A stretch of 64,000 bases of DNA from DATAAP01 sp041690495 (GTDB lineage Bacteria > Pseudomonadota > Alphaproteobacteria > CACIAM-22H2): positions 369,089-433,088 of the forward strand of contig JAWLHE010000004.1 of assembly GCA_041690495.1 (NCBI GenBank), read 5' to 3'. Below are positions 25,170 through 34,971 of the stretch, one piece after another (the first letter of the stretch is position 1; each line of letters starts with the position of its first letter). The position numbers and the translations under genes were made by a program. The notes below the pieces were generated by a model, which was not told the DNA's origin, did not search any database, and saw only the letters and a list, made by a program, of their open reading frames with translations.

Positions 25170-26300
25170 TCAGCCGCGATGGGCGTTGCCGTCGGCCACC
25201 GCGGGCGCCTTGGCACCGGGCTGCGGCGGCATCACCTGGACCGGCATGCCGTCGCGCACCTTGAGCAGGCCTGCGGTGACGACGACGTCGCCTGGGCTCA
25301 GGCCTTCCACGATCTCGACCTCACCCGTGCGGCGCTCGCCCAGCTTGACGCGGGTGAAGGCGACCGCCTTCCCGCCCTGCTCGCCGTCGACGACCTTGAA
25401 CACGAAGTGCTGGTCGTTGACCGGCACCAGCGACTGCTCGGGGACGAATACCGCCTCCTGCCTCTGCTCGACGATCAGCGCGACGCGCGCGAACAGGCCG
25501 GGCCGCAGCACGTCGTCGGGGTTGGCGATGCGCGCCCGGATGACGACGGCGCGGCCGCCGGCATCGACCAGCGGGTCGATGGCATAGACTTCGCCCGCAA
25601 ACTCGCGACCCGGCAGCGCATCGACGGTCAGGCCGATGCGCTGGCCGACCCGCAACGAGGCAAGGAAGACCTCCGGCACGCGGAAGTCGACCTTGAGCGG
25701 ATCGATCTGCTCGAGATTGACGATCTCGGTCCCGGCATCGACGAAGTCGCCGACGCTGACCTTGCGCAGGCCGATGACACCGTCGAACGCAGCGTTCAGC
25801 GTGTATTTCTCCAACCGCGCCTCTGCCAGCCGCACCGCCGCCTCGTCGTTGCGCAGCTTCCAGCGCGCTTCGTCCAGCGCGCGCTCCGTCCCGGCGCTGC
25901 GCTTGACCAGTTCCTGGGCACGGTCGTAGTTCGCCTTGGCAAGCGCCAGCGAGGCCTGCGCCTGGGCCAGCTCCGCACGCGGCACCGAGGCGTCGAGCTG
26001 GATCAGCACCTGGCCCTTGCCCACCTTCTCTCCCTCGATGAAATTGATCTGGGCGATGCGGCCGGCGAGCTCGGGGCGCAAGGTGACCGACTCGTTCGAG
26101 CGCAGCGAGCCGACCGCAAGGATCTGGCGCTGGCTGGGTCCCACGCGTACCGGCGCTGCCTCGACGGGCATGGCGAAGCCCGCCGGCGCCCCGCCGGCGT
26201 TGCCGGCGGTTTCGGCCGGCCGGCCGATCAGATACCAGTACGCCCCGCCAATGCCTGCGCCGGCCAGAAGAACGACAAGGATTGCGACGATCGACCGCAT
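25170..26300 (-). CDS. RND efflux periplasmic adaptor (membrane-fusion protein)
   Basis: A 376-residue adaptor with a single N-terminal membrane anchor (IVAILVVLLAGAGIGGAYWYLI). The hairpin-lipoyl architecture follows: LRPELAGRIAQINFIEGEKV and YDRAQELVKRSAGTERALDE for the lipoyl halves and coiled coil, then FDGVIGLRKVSVGDFVDAGT and the beta-barrel region VFVPEQSLVPVNDQHFVFKV. It links the inner-membrane pump to an outer-membrane channel. An AGGTCAGG site precedes ATG 26300. It is divergent from the tetR gene, with the operator between them. Confidence 0.94.
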   Translation of the reverse strand: MRSIVAILVVLLAGAGIGGAYWYLIGRPAETAGNAGGAPAGFAMPVEAAPVRVGPSQRQILAVGSLRSNESVTLRPELAGRIAQINFIEGEKVGKGQVLIQLDASVPRAELAQAQASLALAKANYDRAQELVKRSAGTERALDEARWKLRNDEAAVRLAEARLEKYTLNAAFDGVIGLRKVSVGDFVDAGTEIVNLEQIDPLKVDFRVPEVFLASLRVGQRIGLTVDALPGREFAGEVYAIDPLVDAGGRAVVIRARIANPDDVLRPGLFARVALIVEQRQEAVFVPEQSLVPVNDQHFVFKVVDGEQGGKAVAFTRVKLGERRTGEVEIVEGLSPGDVVVTAGLLKVRDGMPVQVMPPQPGAKAPAVADGNAHRG

Positions 26301-26380
26301 GAAAACCTGACCTCTGTTCGCCGCGGCACCGCCGCGGTCCTTGACCGCCCGCAGACCGGGGACTATCTAGGTATTCGGGC

Positions 26381-26403
26381 CTGAACTGAACCGTTCAGTA
26401 CAG
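26381..26403. promoter_or_regulatory. TetR-type operator between efflux operon and regulator
   Basis: The core ACTGAACCGTTCAGT (26385-26399) is a perfect 7-bp inverted repeat around one central base. Adding the flanks extends the arms to 11 bp with ten matching pairs (26381-26403). It lies in the 125-bp divergent region, five bases before a GATAAT that could be the tetR minus-10 element, so one regulator dimer pair could block both directions. Confidence 0.75.
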
Positions 26404-26425
26404 CCGGATAATAGGTTTTCTTGCA

Positions 26426-27106
26426 GTGCACAACAAGGCTGGGCGCATACCCCCTATCGAAAAAGATGAAGCCTCCTCGTCGGACAGGACGTCCGACCGC
26501 GCCGACAGCCCTCCCACCAAGCGCGACATGATCGTTTGCGCAGGCGCCAAAACCTTTATGGAACAAGGCTTTGAAGCGGCCAGCATGGACATGGTCGCGC
26601 GTCGCGCCGGGGTTTCCAAAGCGACCATCTACAGCCATTTCGAAAACAAGCACACGCTGTTCGGCGCGATCGTCAGTGGCCGCTGCCAGGCGATGATTCC
26701 CGTGATCACGGCGGCAGCGCTGACCGATCAGCCCCCCGCCGATGCCTTGCGATCGACCGGCCGGAGATTCCTCGACCTGATCCTCAGCCCGGGCCCGCTA
26801 TCCCTGTACCGGACGGTGCTCGCCGAAGCGGCGCGCTTTCCCGAGCTCGGCCGCAAGTTCTACGAGGCCGGACCGGACCTGGTCGCGCAGGCGCTCGCCG
26901 ACTATCTGGCACGCCAGCATGCACAGGGCGTGCTCGACGTCCCGGAGCCGCGTATTTCGGCGGAGCAGTTCTTCGGCATGGTGCTCGGCCATGCGCATTT
27001 GCGCATGCTGCTTGGCATCGCCGATGCCGCGCCGGGCGCCGATGAGCGCGACCGTGTCATCGAACTTGCCGTGCAGACGTTTCTCCGCGGTGTCGCACGA
27101 CGCTGA
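26426..27106 (+). CDS. TetR/AcrR-family repressor of the adjacent efflux pump
   Basis: A 226-residue regulator. A polar N-terminal arm precedes the helix-turn-helix, MDMVARRAGVSKATIYSHFENK near residues 54-75. The ligand-binding C-terminal domain (LILSPGPLSLYRTVLAEAARFPELG and following) is of the AefR-like TetR type. GTG 26426 is used because the first ATG in frame (26528) would cut off the first helix of the DNA-binding domain. Divergent placement next to the adaptor gene and the palindrome between them imply it represses the pump and itself. Confidence 0.9.
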   Translation: MHNKAGRIPPIEKDEASSSDRTSDRADSPPTKRDMIVCAGAKTFMEQGFEAASMDMVARRAGVSKATIYSHFENKHTLFGAIVSGRCQAMIPVITAAALTDQPPADALRSTGRRFLDLILSPGPLSLYRTVLAEAARFPELGRKFYEAGPDLVAQALADYLARQHAQGVLDVPEPRISAEQFFGMVLGHAHLRMLLGIADAAPGADERDRVIELAVQTFLRGVARR

Positions 27107-27202
27107 CGCTCTGCGCGGCGGTTGCGCCGCGCCGTTGCACGCCCTATCTTCCCCGCGCATTTCCCCCTTAGGACTGACGCCCGCCGCGGCCTGACTCCGC
27201 CG

Positions 27203-29005
<1,803 letters not shown>

Positions 29006-29024
29006 ACGCGGGGCAGCCGCTGCA

Positions 29025-29339
29025 TCAGGTGAAGCTGCGCCCGCGATAGCGCCGTCGACGCCTGCGGAACGCGAGGGCCAGAGCGAAGCCGATCCCCAGG
29101 AACAGCAGGGCGGCCGGCAGGCGCAGCACGCTGAAGATGACCGGATCCCACAGCAGCGGGTGGAGGTAGCGCTCGACCACCGCCTGGACGAGGTTGAGCG
29201 AGCCGGCGTGGAGCGAGAACCAGAGCTGGCCGAGCGGCGTCATCGCCACCGCGCCGCTCTCGAGGAACACCCACACGTCGCGGGCGAACACCGCCAGACC
29301 GAGCGCGATGAAGATCCAAGCGAAGACGCGTCCGATCAC
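29025..29339 (-). CDS. Small membrane protein (104 aa)
   Basis: GTG 29339 follows a strong GGAGGGGAAC site. The product has an N-terminal membrane helix (VFAWIFIALGLAVFARDVWVF), a central amphipathic part and a second helix (RLPAALLFLGIGFALALAF) ending in an arginine cluster (RRRRRRYRGR), consistent with both ends in the cytoplasm. No function is known. An ATG at 29381 would add 14 residues but lacks a ribosome site. Confidence 0.6.
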   Translation of the reverse strand: MIGRVFAWIFIALGLAVFARDVWVFLESGAVAMTPLGQLWFSLHAGSLNLVQAVVERYLHPLLWDPVIFSVLRLPAALLFLGIGFALALAFRRRRRRYRGRSFT

Positions 29340-29566
29340 GTTCCCTCCCCTCCGCCCGCGATCGGGCGGAGCCAGTGTCAATCGGGTTGCGGGGTCTAGC
29401 CAAGCTTCAGGATAGCACCGCCGGGCGCGGCGGCAAAAGCGCGGCGCCTCAAGGGGCTAGTCACGCCTGCGCGAGCCGCCGCCGGCTCGCGGGCGGATGC
29501 GAGCGGGGTGTTGGCAGGGCGACGCCTTGGGCTGTATGGTGCGCCGCCTGCACCGCAGGGCGAGCC

Positions 29567-29656
29567 GGAGGGATGGCCGAGTGGCTTAAGGCGCACGCTT
29601 GGAAAGCGTGTTTACGGGCAACCGTAACGTGGGTTCGAATCCCACTCCCTCCGCCA
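29567..29656 (+). tRNA. tRNA-Ser(GGA)
   Basis: A complete 90-base class II tRNA. The acceptor stem GGAGGGA pairs with TCCCTCC, and the anticodon loop TTGGAAA has GGA at 29601-29603 between CACGC and GCGTG. A long variable arm and the T-arm GGGTTCGAATCCC follow, with discriminator G and encoded CCA at 29654-29656. Its last 14 bases recur at the far end of the island that starts here. Confidence 0.97.
29643..29656 (+). repeat. Attachment repeat, tRNA-proximal copy
   Basis: CACTCCCTCCGCCA forms the acceptor-stem 3' strand and CCA end of tRNA-Ser(GGA), so the tRNA remains intact after integration. Confidence 0.75.
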
Positions 29657-29780
29657 GTCATATCCGTAAACTATAACTAAATCAATGTATTATAGTGGAA
29701 TTCGTTAACGGTTGGCGGGCATACCCACGCCCGTACCCACAACGCCTCCACCGCTACTATCGGAGCCTGCACCGATACTG

Positions 29781-30953
29781 ATGTCGAAGAAAGTTCTGTT
29801 TCAGGGCGTTACCCCCGACAATCATTTAGCTGCCGTCCGGCAGGTCCTTTCGATTCCAGATCCGCAAAGGCTCCTCATAAGTGCAGCGTTCATGAATGAA
29901 GCGGGCTTGACGTTGCTCGAAGAAGCCCTGGCCCCGGTCGCCACTCACACAACAATCCTCGCCGGGATTCGCAACGGCATTACGTCGGCCCAAGGGCTTC
30001 GGAAGAGCCTCGCGATTGGCTGCTCCACTTACGCGGTGGATACTGGATCGCGCACAGTGATCTTTCACCCGAAAATCTACTATTCGCGGAACGAGAATGA
30101 GGCGCGCCTTATCGTCGGCAGCGCGAACCTCACGATTGGGGGCCTAAACGGAAACATCGAGGCGAGTCTGCTCCTGACGCTTGATCTTGATGACGAGGAA
30201 AACACGGCGCTTGCCGACGAGTTGGAAGAGAAGATCGACGGGATGATCGCCGAATACGAAGAGCATGTCTTCGTTGTGCCGGACGAAGCGATGATCCAGC
30301 GGCTGCTCGATTCCGGCAGACTCATCGATGAATCCCTTGTCGCTGCGCCCACGCCGTCCGGCGCATCAAGGGATCGCGATCTCGATACCGTGCCACGAAT
30401 GAAGCTCAAGACGAGGGCTATCCTACGACCGCGTGTGCCATCTCTTCCGGCACCGCCTGCACCCGCACCGCCCGCCCCTGCGCCTGCAGGCATTGCGGCA
30501 CCGGTCCGGAAGAGGCTCGCGCTCGTGTGGGAAAGCAGCCCGCTCACGCGGCGTTATCTGACCATTCCGACCGGAGAGAACACGAACCCGACCGGTTCGA
30601 TGCTCTTCGCGAAAGGGGCAATGAAGGATATCGACCAGAGGCACTATTTCCGGGACGAGGTGTTTGCCGGACTGGACTGGCACTTCGACACGGCTGCCGG
30701 ACGCGAGCATATGGAACGGGCGGAAGCCCGGATTCAGCTCGTCATTCGGGACGTGGATTATGGCGTTTTCACGCTGCGGCTTTCGCATAACAGCCGCACC
30801 GATACGCGCGCCTACGAGCAGCGCAACAGCATGACACAGCTTCATTGGGGAGAGGCGCGTCCGTTGGTCGCGCGCGAAGACCTTCTCGGTCGGACAATGT
30901 ATCTTTATCGGGACGAAGTAGACGAAGGCTTGTTCGTGATGGAAATCGACTAG
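29781..30953 (+). CDS. Phospholipase D-family restriction endonuclease (NgoFVII/BfiI-like), putative
   Basis: A 390-residue protein. The N-terminal half holds one PLD catalytic motif, HPKIYYSRNENEARLIVGSA followed by NLTIGGLNGN (H-x-K, then S-x-N), the signature of nucleases that work as dimers, such as BfiI. A Pro/Ala-rich linker (PPAPAPPAPAPAG) separates a C-terminal domain from about residue 245, probably for DNA recognition. Its stop overlaps that of the convergent methylase by four bases, a typical R-M pair layout. Start ATG 29781 has no strong ribosome site; a TTG at 29712 would give 23 more residues. It could instead be an anti-phage nuclease of a related defence type. Confidence 0.75.
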   Translation: MSKKVLFQGVTPDNHLAAVRQVLSIPDPQRLLISAAFMNEAGLTLLEEALAPVATHTTILAGIRNGITSAQGLRKSLAIGCSTYAVDTGSRTVIFHPKIYYSRNENEARLIVGSANLTIGGLNGNIEASLLLTLDLDDEENTALADELEEKIDGMIAEYEEHVFVVPDEAMIQRLLDSGRLIDESLVAAPTPSGASRDRDLDTVPRMKLKTRAILRPRVPSLPAPPAPAPPAPAPAGIAAPVRKRLALVWESSPLTRRYLTIPTGENTNPTGSMLFAKGAMKDIDQRHYFRDEVFAGLDWHFDTAAGREHMERAEARIQLVIRDVDYGVFTLRLSHNSRTDTRAYEQRNSMTQLHWGEARPLVAREDLLGRTMYLYRDEVDEGLFVMEID

Positions 30954-32584
30954 GCCGCCTCGGAGGAAACCCGGTGCCGCCTATCCCGTAGCTTCTTCCA
31001 GCCACTCATCAGTTCGTCCTGATCCGGCTTGGAAACACCGATCGCGCCAAGAACAATCCTGCCCTGCCGCTCGAGAACCGCATCCATCGGCATCGACCGT
31101 ATTGCCTTATCGAGAGATTCCAGTTTCGGTTCGATCTTTTTCGGGGCTGGAACTAGAAGCCTTTCGATTTCCGACGGGATAAGTTCAAGAACGCCACCGC
31201 CGTAATGACGGCCCTCAAGTTCAGCGCTCAGGGCCGTCAGCGGATTCATAAACCCAAATACAAGCTGGTCCGCCGAACCTTCCTTAACCGTGATGCGGTA
31301 GGCGGTGTCAGTCGTGTAGGCGCGCAGTCTGTTTAGAATCAGACGCGGCGTGTCGTGGCAGCGTTTAAGCATGCCGACTTCGGTCGCATAAACAGAGGGT
31401 ACGGTGTACCAAGGGCTGCGGATACGGCACTTGTAGCGGGTATGAAGCTTTTCGTCCTCGCCCTTGCGGATATAGGCTTTGCCGGTGCTGGATTTTTCTA
31501 CGCTGGTGTCCTGAAACCAGACGAAGTTGGTAGGATTGCCCTTGGCGGCATTAGCCCTGTGCTGCGCCTCGTCATAGATTACGCCGGGGCAATGCTCGCT
31601 GCGCCCAAACATGGGGTGCGCCCATTTGCCCAGCCTAAATCGCTCAATGACTTCATCATTAACAAGGAAGAAGCTGTTGGCACCCGTCACGATGCCAACA
31701 TCAACTTCTGCAATCTCGTCAAACCGGCTGACGGCATGCTCGTCGATCAGCCCGTCGAGCAAAGAGCGCGTATGCGGCTCCAATAGCGCCCGCGTCCACT
31801 TTCCCTCAACGGTCTTCCCGTTGATCGACTGGGGAGCGTTGAATATTTCCTCAGGGTTCTGCTTGATGAAGTCGCGTCCGCGCACTGGATAAATGCCGAG
31901 TCCCTCAGCGCGGTCGCTCGGTCCTCGCTTTTTTTCCACGAGAAGCAGAACAGCCCCTTGAAGCGTCCCCGGAAACCAAAGGTCCTCGGGATCGATGACG
32001 ACCAGCCGCCGGGCGTTAGCGCCTAAATATGAGCGCAGCGACTGCGCGTGCGTGACATGGATGATCTCGGCGGGCACAACCATTGCCAGCCGACCGCCGG
32101 GGCGCAGCAGGGCAAACGATGCCAGAATGAACGGCACCCAGGCGTTGGTGTGCTTTGTGAATTTGCAGGCCAGTTCGCTAAAGATCCGCTCAGCGCGGCC
32201 TTGAAACGGCGGCGGCAGATACTGATAACGAATAAAGGGCGGATTCCCGAGCACTGCGTCGAAGCGCGCCCCTTCATCGCCGAGAGCGTCGATTGCCCAG
32301 CCCAGAAAATCACCATCCCTGATGGTGACACGCGAGAGGCCGGAGCTCTTTGCACGCTTGGAAGCCTTCCGGGCCTCGGCGCTGTTGATCTCAAAGCCCG
32401 TGACCAAAGGATTGCCAAGAGTGTCTGCGATCTTGTCGAAGAAGACCCCGTCGCCGCAACTCGGCTCCAGGATCGATTCCGGGGCGCCTTTTGCGATCCA
32501 GCGCACCAGAAAACCCGCAAGATCGTCGGGCGTATAGTACCCGCCGCGAAGTTTCTGCTCTGTCTGAAATTCTCTGAAATTCAT
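30950..32584 (-). CDS. Adenine-N6 DNA methyltransferase (class I, NPPF type)
   Basis: A 544-residue enzyme. It begins FREFQTEQKLRGGYYTPDDL, the conserved opening of N6-adenine methylases of Type I/IIG kind. Motif I is EPSCGDGVFF (S-adenosylmethionine) near residue 40 and motif IV is NPPFIRYQY (catalysis) near residue 115. The C-terminal half would hold target recognition. It should protect host DNA from the convergent nuclease. Its ATG at 32584 overlaps the stop of the upstream RHH gene as ATGA, and GAAGGGA lies before it, so the two are coupled. Confidence 0.88.
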   Translation of the reverse strand: MNFREFQTEQKLRGGYYTPDDLAGFLVRWIAKGAPESILEPSCGDGVFFDKIADTLGNPLVTGFEINSAEARKASKRAKSSGLSRVTIRDGDFLGWAIDALGDEGARFDAVLGNPPFIRYQYLPPPFQGRAERIFSELACKFTKHTNAWVPFILASFALLRPGGRLAMVVPAEIIHVTHAQSLRSYLGANARRLVVIDPEDLWFPGTLQGAVLLLVEKKRGPSDRAEGLGIYPVRGRDFIKQNPEEIFNAPQSINGKTVEGKWTRALLEPHTRSLLDGLIDEHAVSRFDEIAEVDVGIVTGANSFFLVNDEVIERFRLGKWAHPMFGRSEHCPGVIYDEAQHRANAAKGNPTNFVWFQDTSVEKSSTGKAYIRKGEDEKLHTRYKCRIRSPWYTVPSVYATEVGMLKRCHDTPRLILNRLRAYTTDTAYRITVKEGSADQLVFGFMNPLTALSAELEGRHYGGGVLELIPSEIERLLVPAPKKIEPKLESLDKAIRSMPMDAVLERQGRIVLGAIGVSKPDQDELMSGWKKLRDRRHRVSSEAA

Positions 32585-32766
32585 TTGGCCGATCCCTTCT
32601 TTGGGGTTTGAGGGCTCGGCGTGCGCCGTTCTTCGAGGTAACGTCCGGCGGCCTGGATAAACCATTCCTTGAGGGTGGAGTCCTCCATAGCCAAAGCGCT
32701 GTAGAGCCGCCGCTTGAGCGTGGGGTCTACGTCAACAACGATTCGGCCTGACTCTCCTTTGGGCAT
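32581..32766 (-). CDS. Small ribbon-helix-helix-type protein coupled to the methylase
   Basis: A 61-residue protein with the RHH pattern: beta strand GRIVVDVDP, helix TLKRRLYSALAMED, then STLKEWFIQAAGRYLEERR, and a basic tail. RHH proteins bind DNA as dimers, and here it is translationally coupled to the methylase, so a role as a controller of the R-M operon is likely. Palindromic sequence lies just upstream. ATG 32766 is chosen over TTG 32769. Confidence 0.65.
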   Translation of the reverse strand: MPKGESGRIVVDVDPTLKRRLYSALAMEDSTLKEWFIQAAGRYLEERRTPSPQTPKKGSAK

Positions 32767-32781
32767 CAATGGGTTCCAACC

Positions 32782-32820
32782 CGACTCAGATAACTTATGT
32801 TACATAGCTAACATGAGTCG
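32782..32820. promoter_or_regulatory. Inverted repeats upstream of the RHH-methylase operon
   Basis: CGACTCA (32782-32788) and TGAGTCG (32814-32820) form an outer 7-bp dyad. Inside it ATGTTA (32797-32802) and TAACAT (32809-32814) form a second, and TAAC/GTTA a third. The AT-rich core lies 15-55 bp before the start, where an operator for the RHH protein would be expected. Confidence 0.5.
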
Positions 32821-33076
32821 CGTGGAATCGTCCAGCGGAGATGTCGATCCATTCTAGGCCATATCATGGCGCACCACTTGTCATGGCGAACGCCGTCCTC
32901 AATCCAACGGGGCTTGAATCGAGCTATTCCTTAATCATCGGGGCATTGACGTTCTCGTTGTAACACAAGCTCTCGTGTCCTGTGTTGCAGGGCGATCGAT
33001 AAAGAAGCAAACCAGCTTGCCAGCGTAGAGAGGCAAGAGCGCCTTCAACGTGTGTAGGTTCCCATCGACGGATCGG
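32821..33076. other. Gene-free spacer in the island
   Basis: This spacer holds the leftward promoter region of the RHH-methylase operon and the tail end of the recombinase gene. Together with the operator region it makes about 310 bp without a coding sequence. I see no further feature. Confidence 0.4.
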
Positions 33077-34177
33077 TTATGAAGAACCCAAGATGCGCTC
33101 AGCGGCCGCCAATCCCTCCCGAAGTTTGGCAATGGTTTCGAGCCGCTCGGCGGGTGCGCTACCAAGGCCCTGAATTATCTCCGCCTGCCGCTCACATGGG
33201 ACTTGGCCATAGCTCATGAATGTGGTCATTACGTTGTCGTGGCCGACATTCTGACTCCAGGCCTTGAACTCCTCGGGAGTCCGGCACCGCTGCTGTCCGA
33301 GCCGGATCAGCGTTTTACGGAATCTGTGCGGCGGGAAGTACGGCATGCCGCTGCTGGTGAACGCTTCGCGGAATATGCTTCGGATCGGCGACGCGTTGCT
33401 CCAGTGCTTGCGGTCGAGTCCATCTGAGGCGAACAAGCCGTTGCTATCGACGCAGAGCCGAGTAGCCGGAAAAAGAGGATCGTCAGGCCCCCATAGAAGC
33501 GAGGTCTGCAAGTAACCGACCCAATCGGCCACGATCTCTTGAACGTCCCCTCCGACCGGAAAGAAGTACGTCACAAATGTTTTGCTGAACTTGGTGCGGA
33601 CCTCACGGGCGTCCTGCACTACCCGTCCCTTAGACAATTCCACGTGTTTCAGCTTGAGAGATGCCAACGCGCCGTCGCGCACTCCGGTAAGTATCGTGAA
33701 GGCAATGAGAGCTCGATTCCGCCGCTCGATAGCCGTAGCCCGTGGCATGGAAGCAAGGACGTATTTGACCTGCTCGACCGTGGGAACGGGCTGTTCCCGG
33801 GTCGCCTTCGCCACTCGCATCTCCTTTTCGGAAAGATTGAAATACTCCGCGTCTGCATAGCGAAGCCGGGAACGGAACCCCGGTTCTCCCGCGAGCCATT
33901 GGAAGAACTTCTTGAGCGCGGCGAGGGTCGAATATCGGCTGGCCTCGCTCAGTCGCCCTTTGGCGCGCCGGCTGTCCTGCTGTGCGAGCTGCTTCTTGAA
34001 CGCGATCGCCTGTTGGATGTGGAACGACCGGAAGTCCCGATATTTCGTGTAAACCTCGAACTTATGCAGCGCGGATGCGACTCCATCCAGAGAGGAGTCG
34101 CTGTAACGCTTGGCCTCGCGCAGATATGAAAAGTACCGTCGCTTGACGCGTTCATTGTTTGGGTTGTTCGTCTGCAT
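33077..34177 (-). CDS. Tyrosine recombinase/integrase
   Basis: A 366-residue site-specific recombinase. The N-terminal SAM-like core-binding domain (RYFSYLREAKRYSDSSLDGV to about residue 125) precedes the catalytic domain. The catalytic domain has arginine I in TGVRDGALASL, the H-x-x-R box in PPHRFRKTLIRLG, histidine III in GHDNVMTTFMSYG, and the nucleophile tyrosine in the last of these. GAAGG precedes ATG 34177, inside the upstream gene, whose stop overlaps by 26 bases. It forms a leftward cassette with two DNA-binding genes. Confidence 0.88.
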   Translation of the reverse strand: MQTNNPNNERVKRRYFSYLREAKRYSDSSLDGVASALHKFEVYTKYRDFRSFHIQQAIAFKKQLAQQDSRRAKGRLSEASRYSTLAALKKFFQWLAGEPGFRSRLRYADAEYFNLSEKEMRVAKATREQPVPTVEQVKYVLASMPRATAIERRNRALIAFTILTGVRDGALASLKLKHVELSKGRVVQDAREVRTKFSKTFVTYFFPVGGDVQEIVADWVGYLQTSLLWGPDDPLFPATRLCVDSNGLFASDGLDRKHWSNASPIRSIFREAFTSSGMPYFPPHRFRKTLIRLGQQRCRTPEEFKAWSQNVGHDNVMTTFMSYGQVPCERQAEIIQGLGSAPAERLETIAKLREGLAAAERILGSS

Positions 34178-34661
34178 TGCCTTCACCCGCGTTCTCCAAG
34201 TCACAACTCACGCACTGTCCGTTACGACCTTCTATGTGCTGTTCGCCCTCCGGATACGTCACGTCCATATCGGACGCAATCGTCGCCAACCTGCAACGAG
34301 AGACCCGGCGATAGATCAGAGTCGAGCAGTCTGGACACAAGGCTCGAAGATTCCCGCCGGACGCCGTCAATGGCAGATACTCCGCCATGCCTTCAGCCGG
34401 CCGCCTGGGCGCGCGACACTTAACGCAATAGATTTCGCCCGGCGCACAGACTCGCCTTGCAGCAACACGTCGCTTTTGTAGGAAGGCCTGGAGATCGGCA
34501 CCAAAAATCAACGTGGGCCGGCGGCGGTCGATGGCGGGCAGACCGGACCTCAGCCAATTGCGAACCGTATTCTTATGAACGTCAAATAAGCGGCCGACCT
34601 CTTCGACCGTATAGTTTCGATGGATCTTGACCAGCCGAGGGTTGGGATTGCGGCGCCCCAT
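34152..34661 (-). CDS. HTH and zinc-ribbon DNA-binding protein of the recombinase cassette
   Basis: A 169-residue protein. The N-terminal helix-turn-helix (YTVEEVGRLFDVHKNTVRNW) is of the MerR/excisionase kind. Two cysteine pairs follow (CVKC near residue 79, CPDC near residue 109), and a third CVSC occurs late, consistent with a zinc ribbon. It probably binds recombination sites or regulates the recombinase with which it overlaps. Confidence 0.65.
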   Translation of the reverse strand: MGRRNPNPRLVKIHRNYTVEEVGRLFDVHKNTVRNWLRSGLPAIDRRRPTLIFGADLQAFLQKRRVAARRVCAPGEIYCVKCRAPRRPAEGMAEYLPLTASGGNLRALCPDCSTLIYRRVSRCRLATIASDMDVTYPEGEQHIEGRNGQCVSCDLENAGEGNADEQPKQ

Positions 34662-34688
34662 CGCGGACCAGAATGCGATAGGCGTATA

Positions 34689-34886
34689 CTAAACGCGTCG
34701 CTTTTGGGTCTGACTGGCCTCACGTAGTGCGTTGAACCAGGCGTCGCCATCCACCGTCGCGATGATTGAACGCCTGCCAATCTTCGTGAGGTGCAGGCGC
34801 CCCTCAGCGATCTCTTGGTAAAGCCGCGTGCGGCTGATGCCGTAATGCTCGCAAGCTTCGACAATCGAAAATCCGGCCTTGTTCAT
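34689..34886 (-). CDS. Excisionase-like helix-turn-helix protein (65 aa)
   Basis: The product opens NKAGFSIVEACEHYGISRTR, then LYQEIAEGRLHLTKIGRRSI, a standard winged-helix excisionase (MerR-like) domain. GGTGGAC lies directly before ATG 34886. It is the first gene of the leftward cassette that ends with the recombinase, and could set the direction of recombination. Confidence 0.75.
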   Translation of the reverse strand: MNKAGFSIVEACEHYGISRTRLYQEIAEGRLHLTKIGRRSIIATVDGDAWFNALREASQTQKRRV

Positions 34887-34971
34887 GTCCACCGTTCCTT
34901 TCTGCGGGATACAACCGCGTGTCGGTGAACACAATGTCGTCCAGAGAACGCCCGAAGAATATATGGTCAAA

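Noticed and set aside
22910..25264. 784-codon plus-strand open frame
   Set aside because: It is antisense to the RND pump gene, and its composition (Arg, His, Asp) has no resemblance to a real protein.
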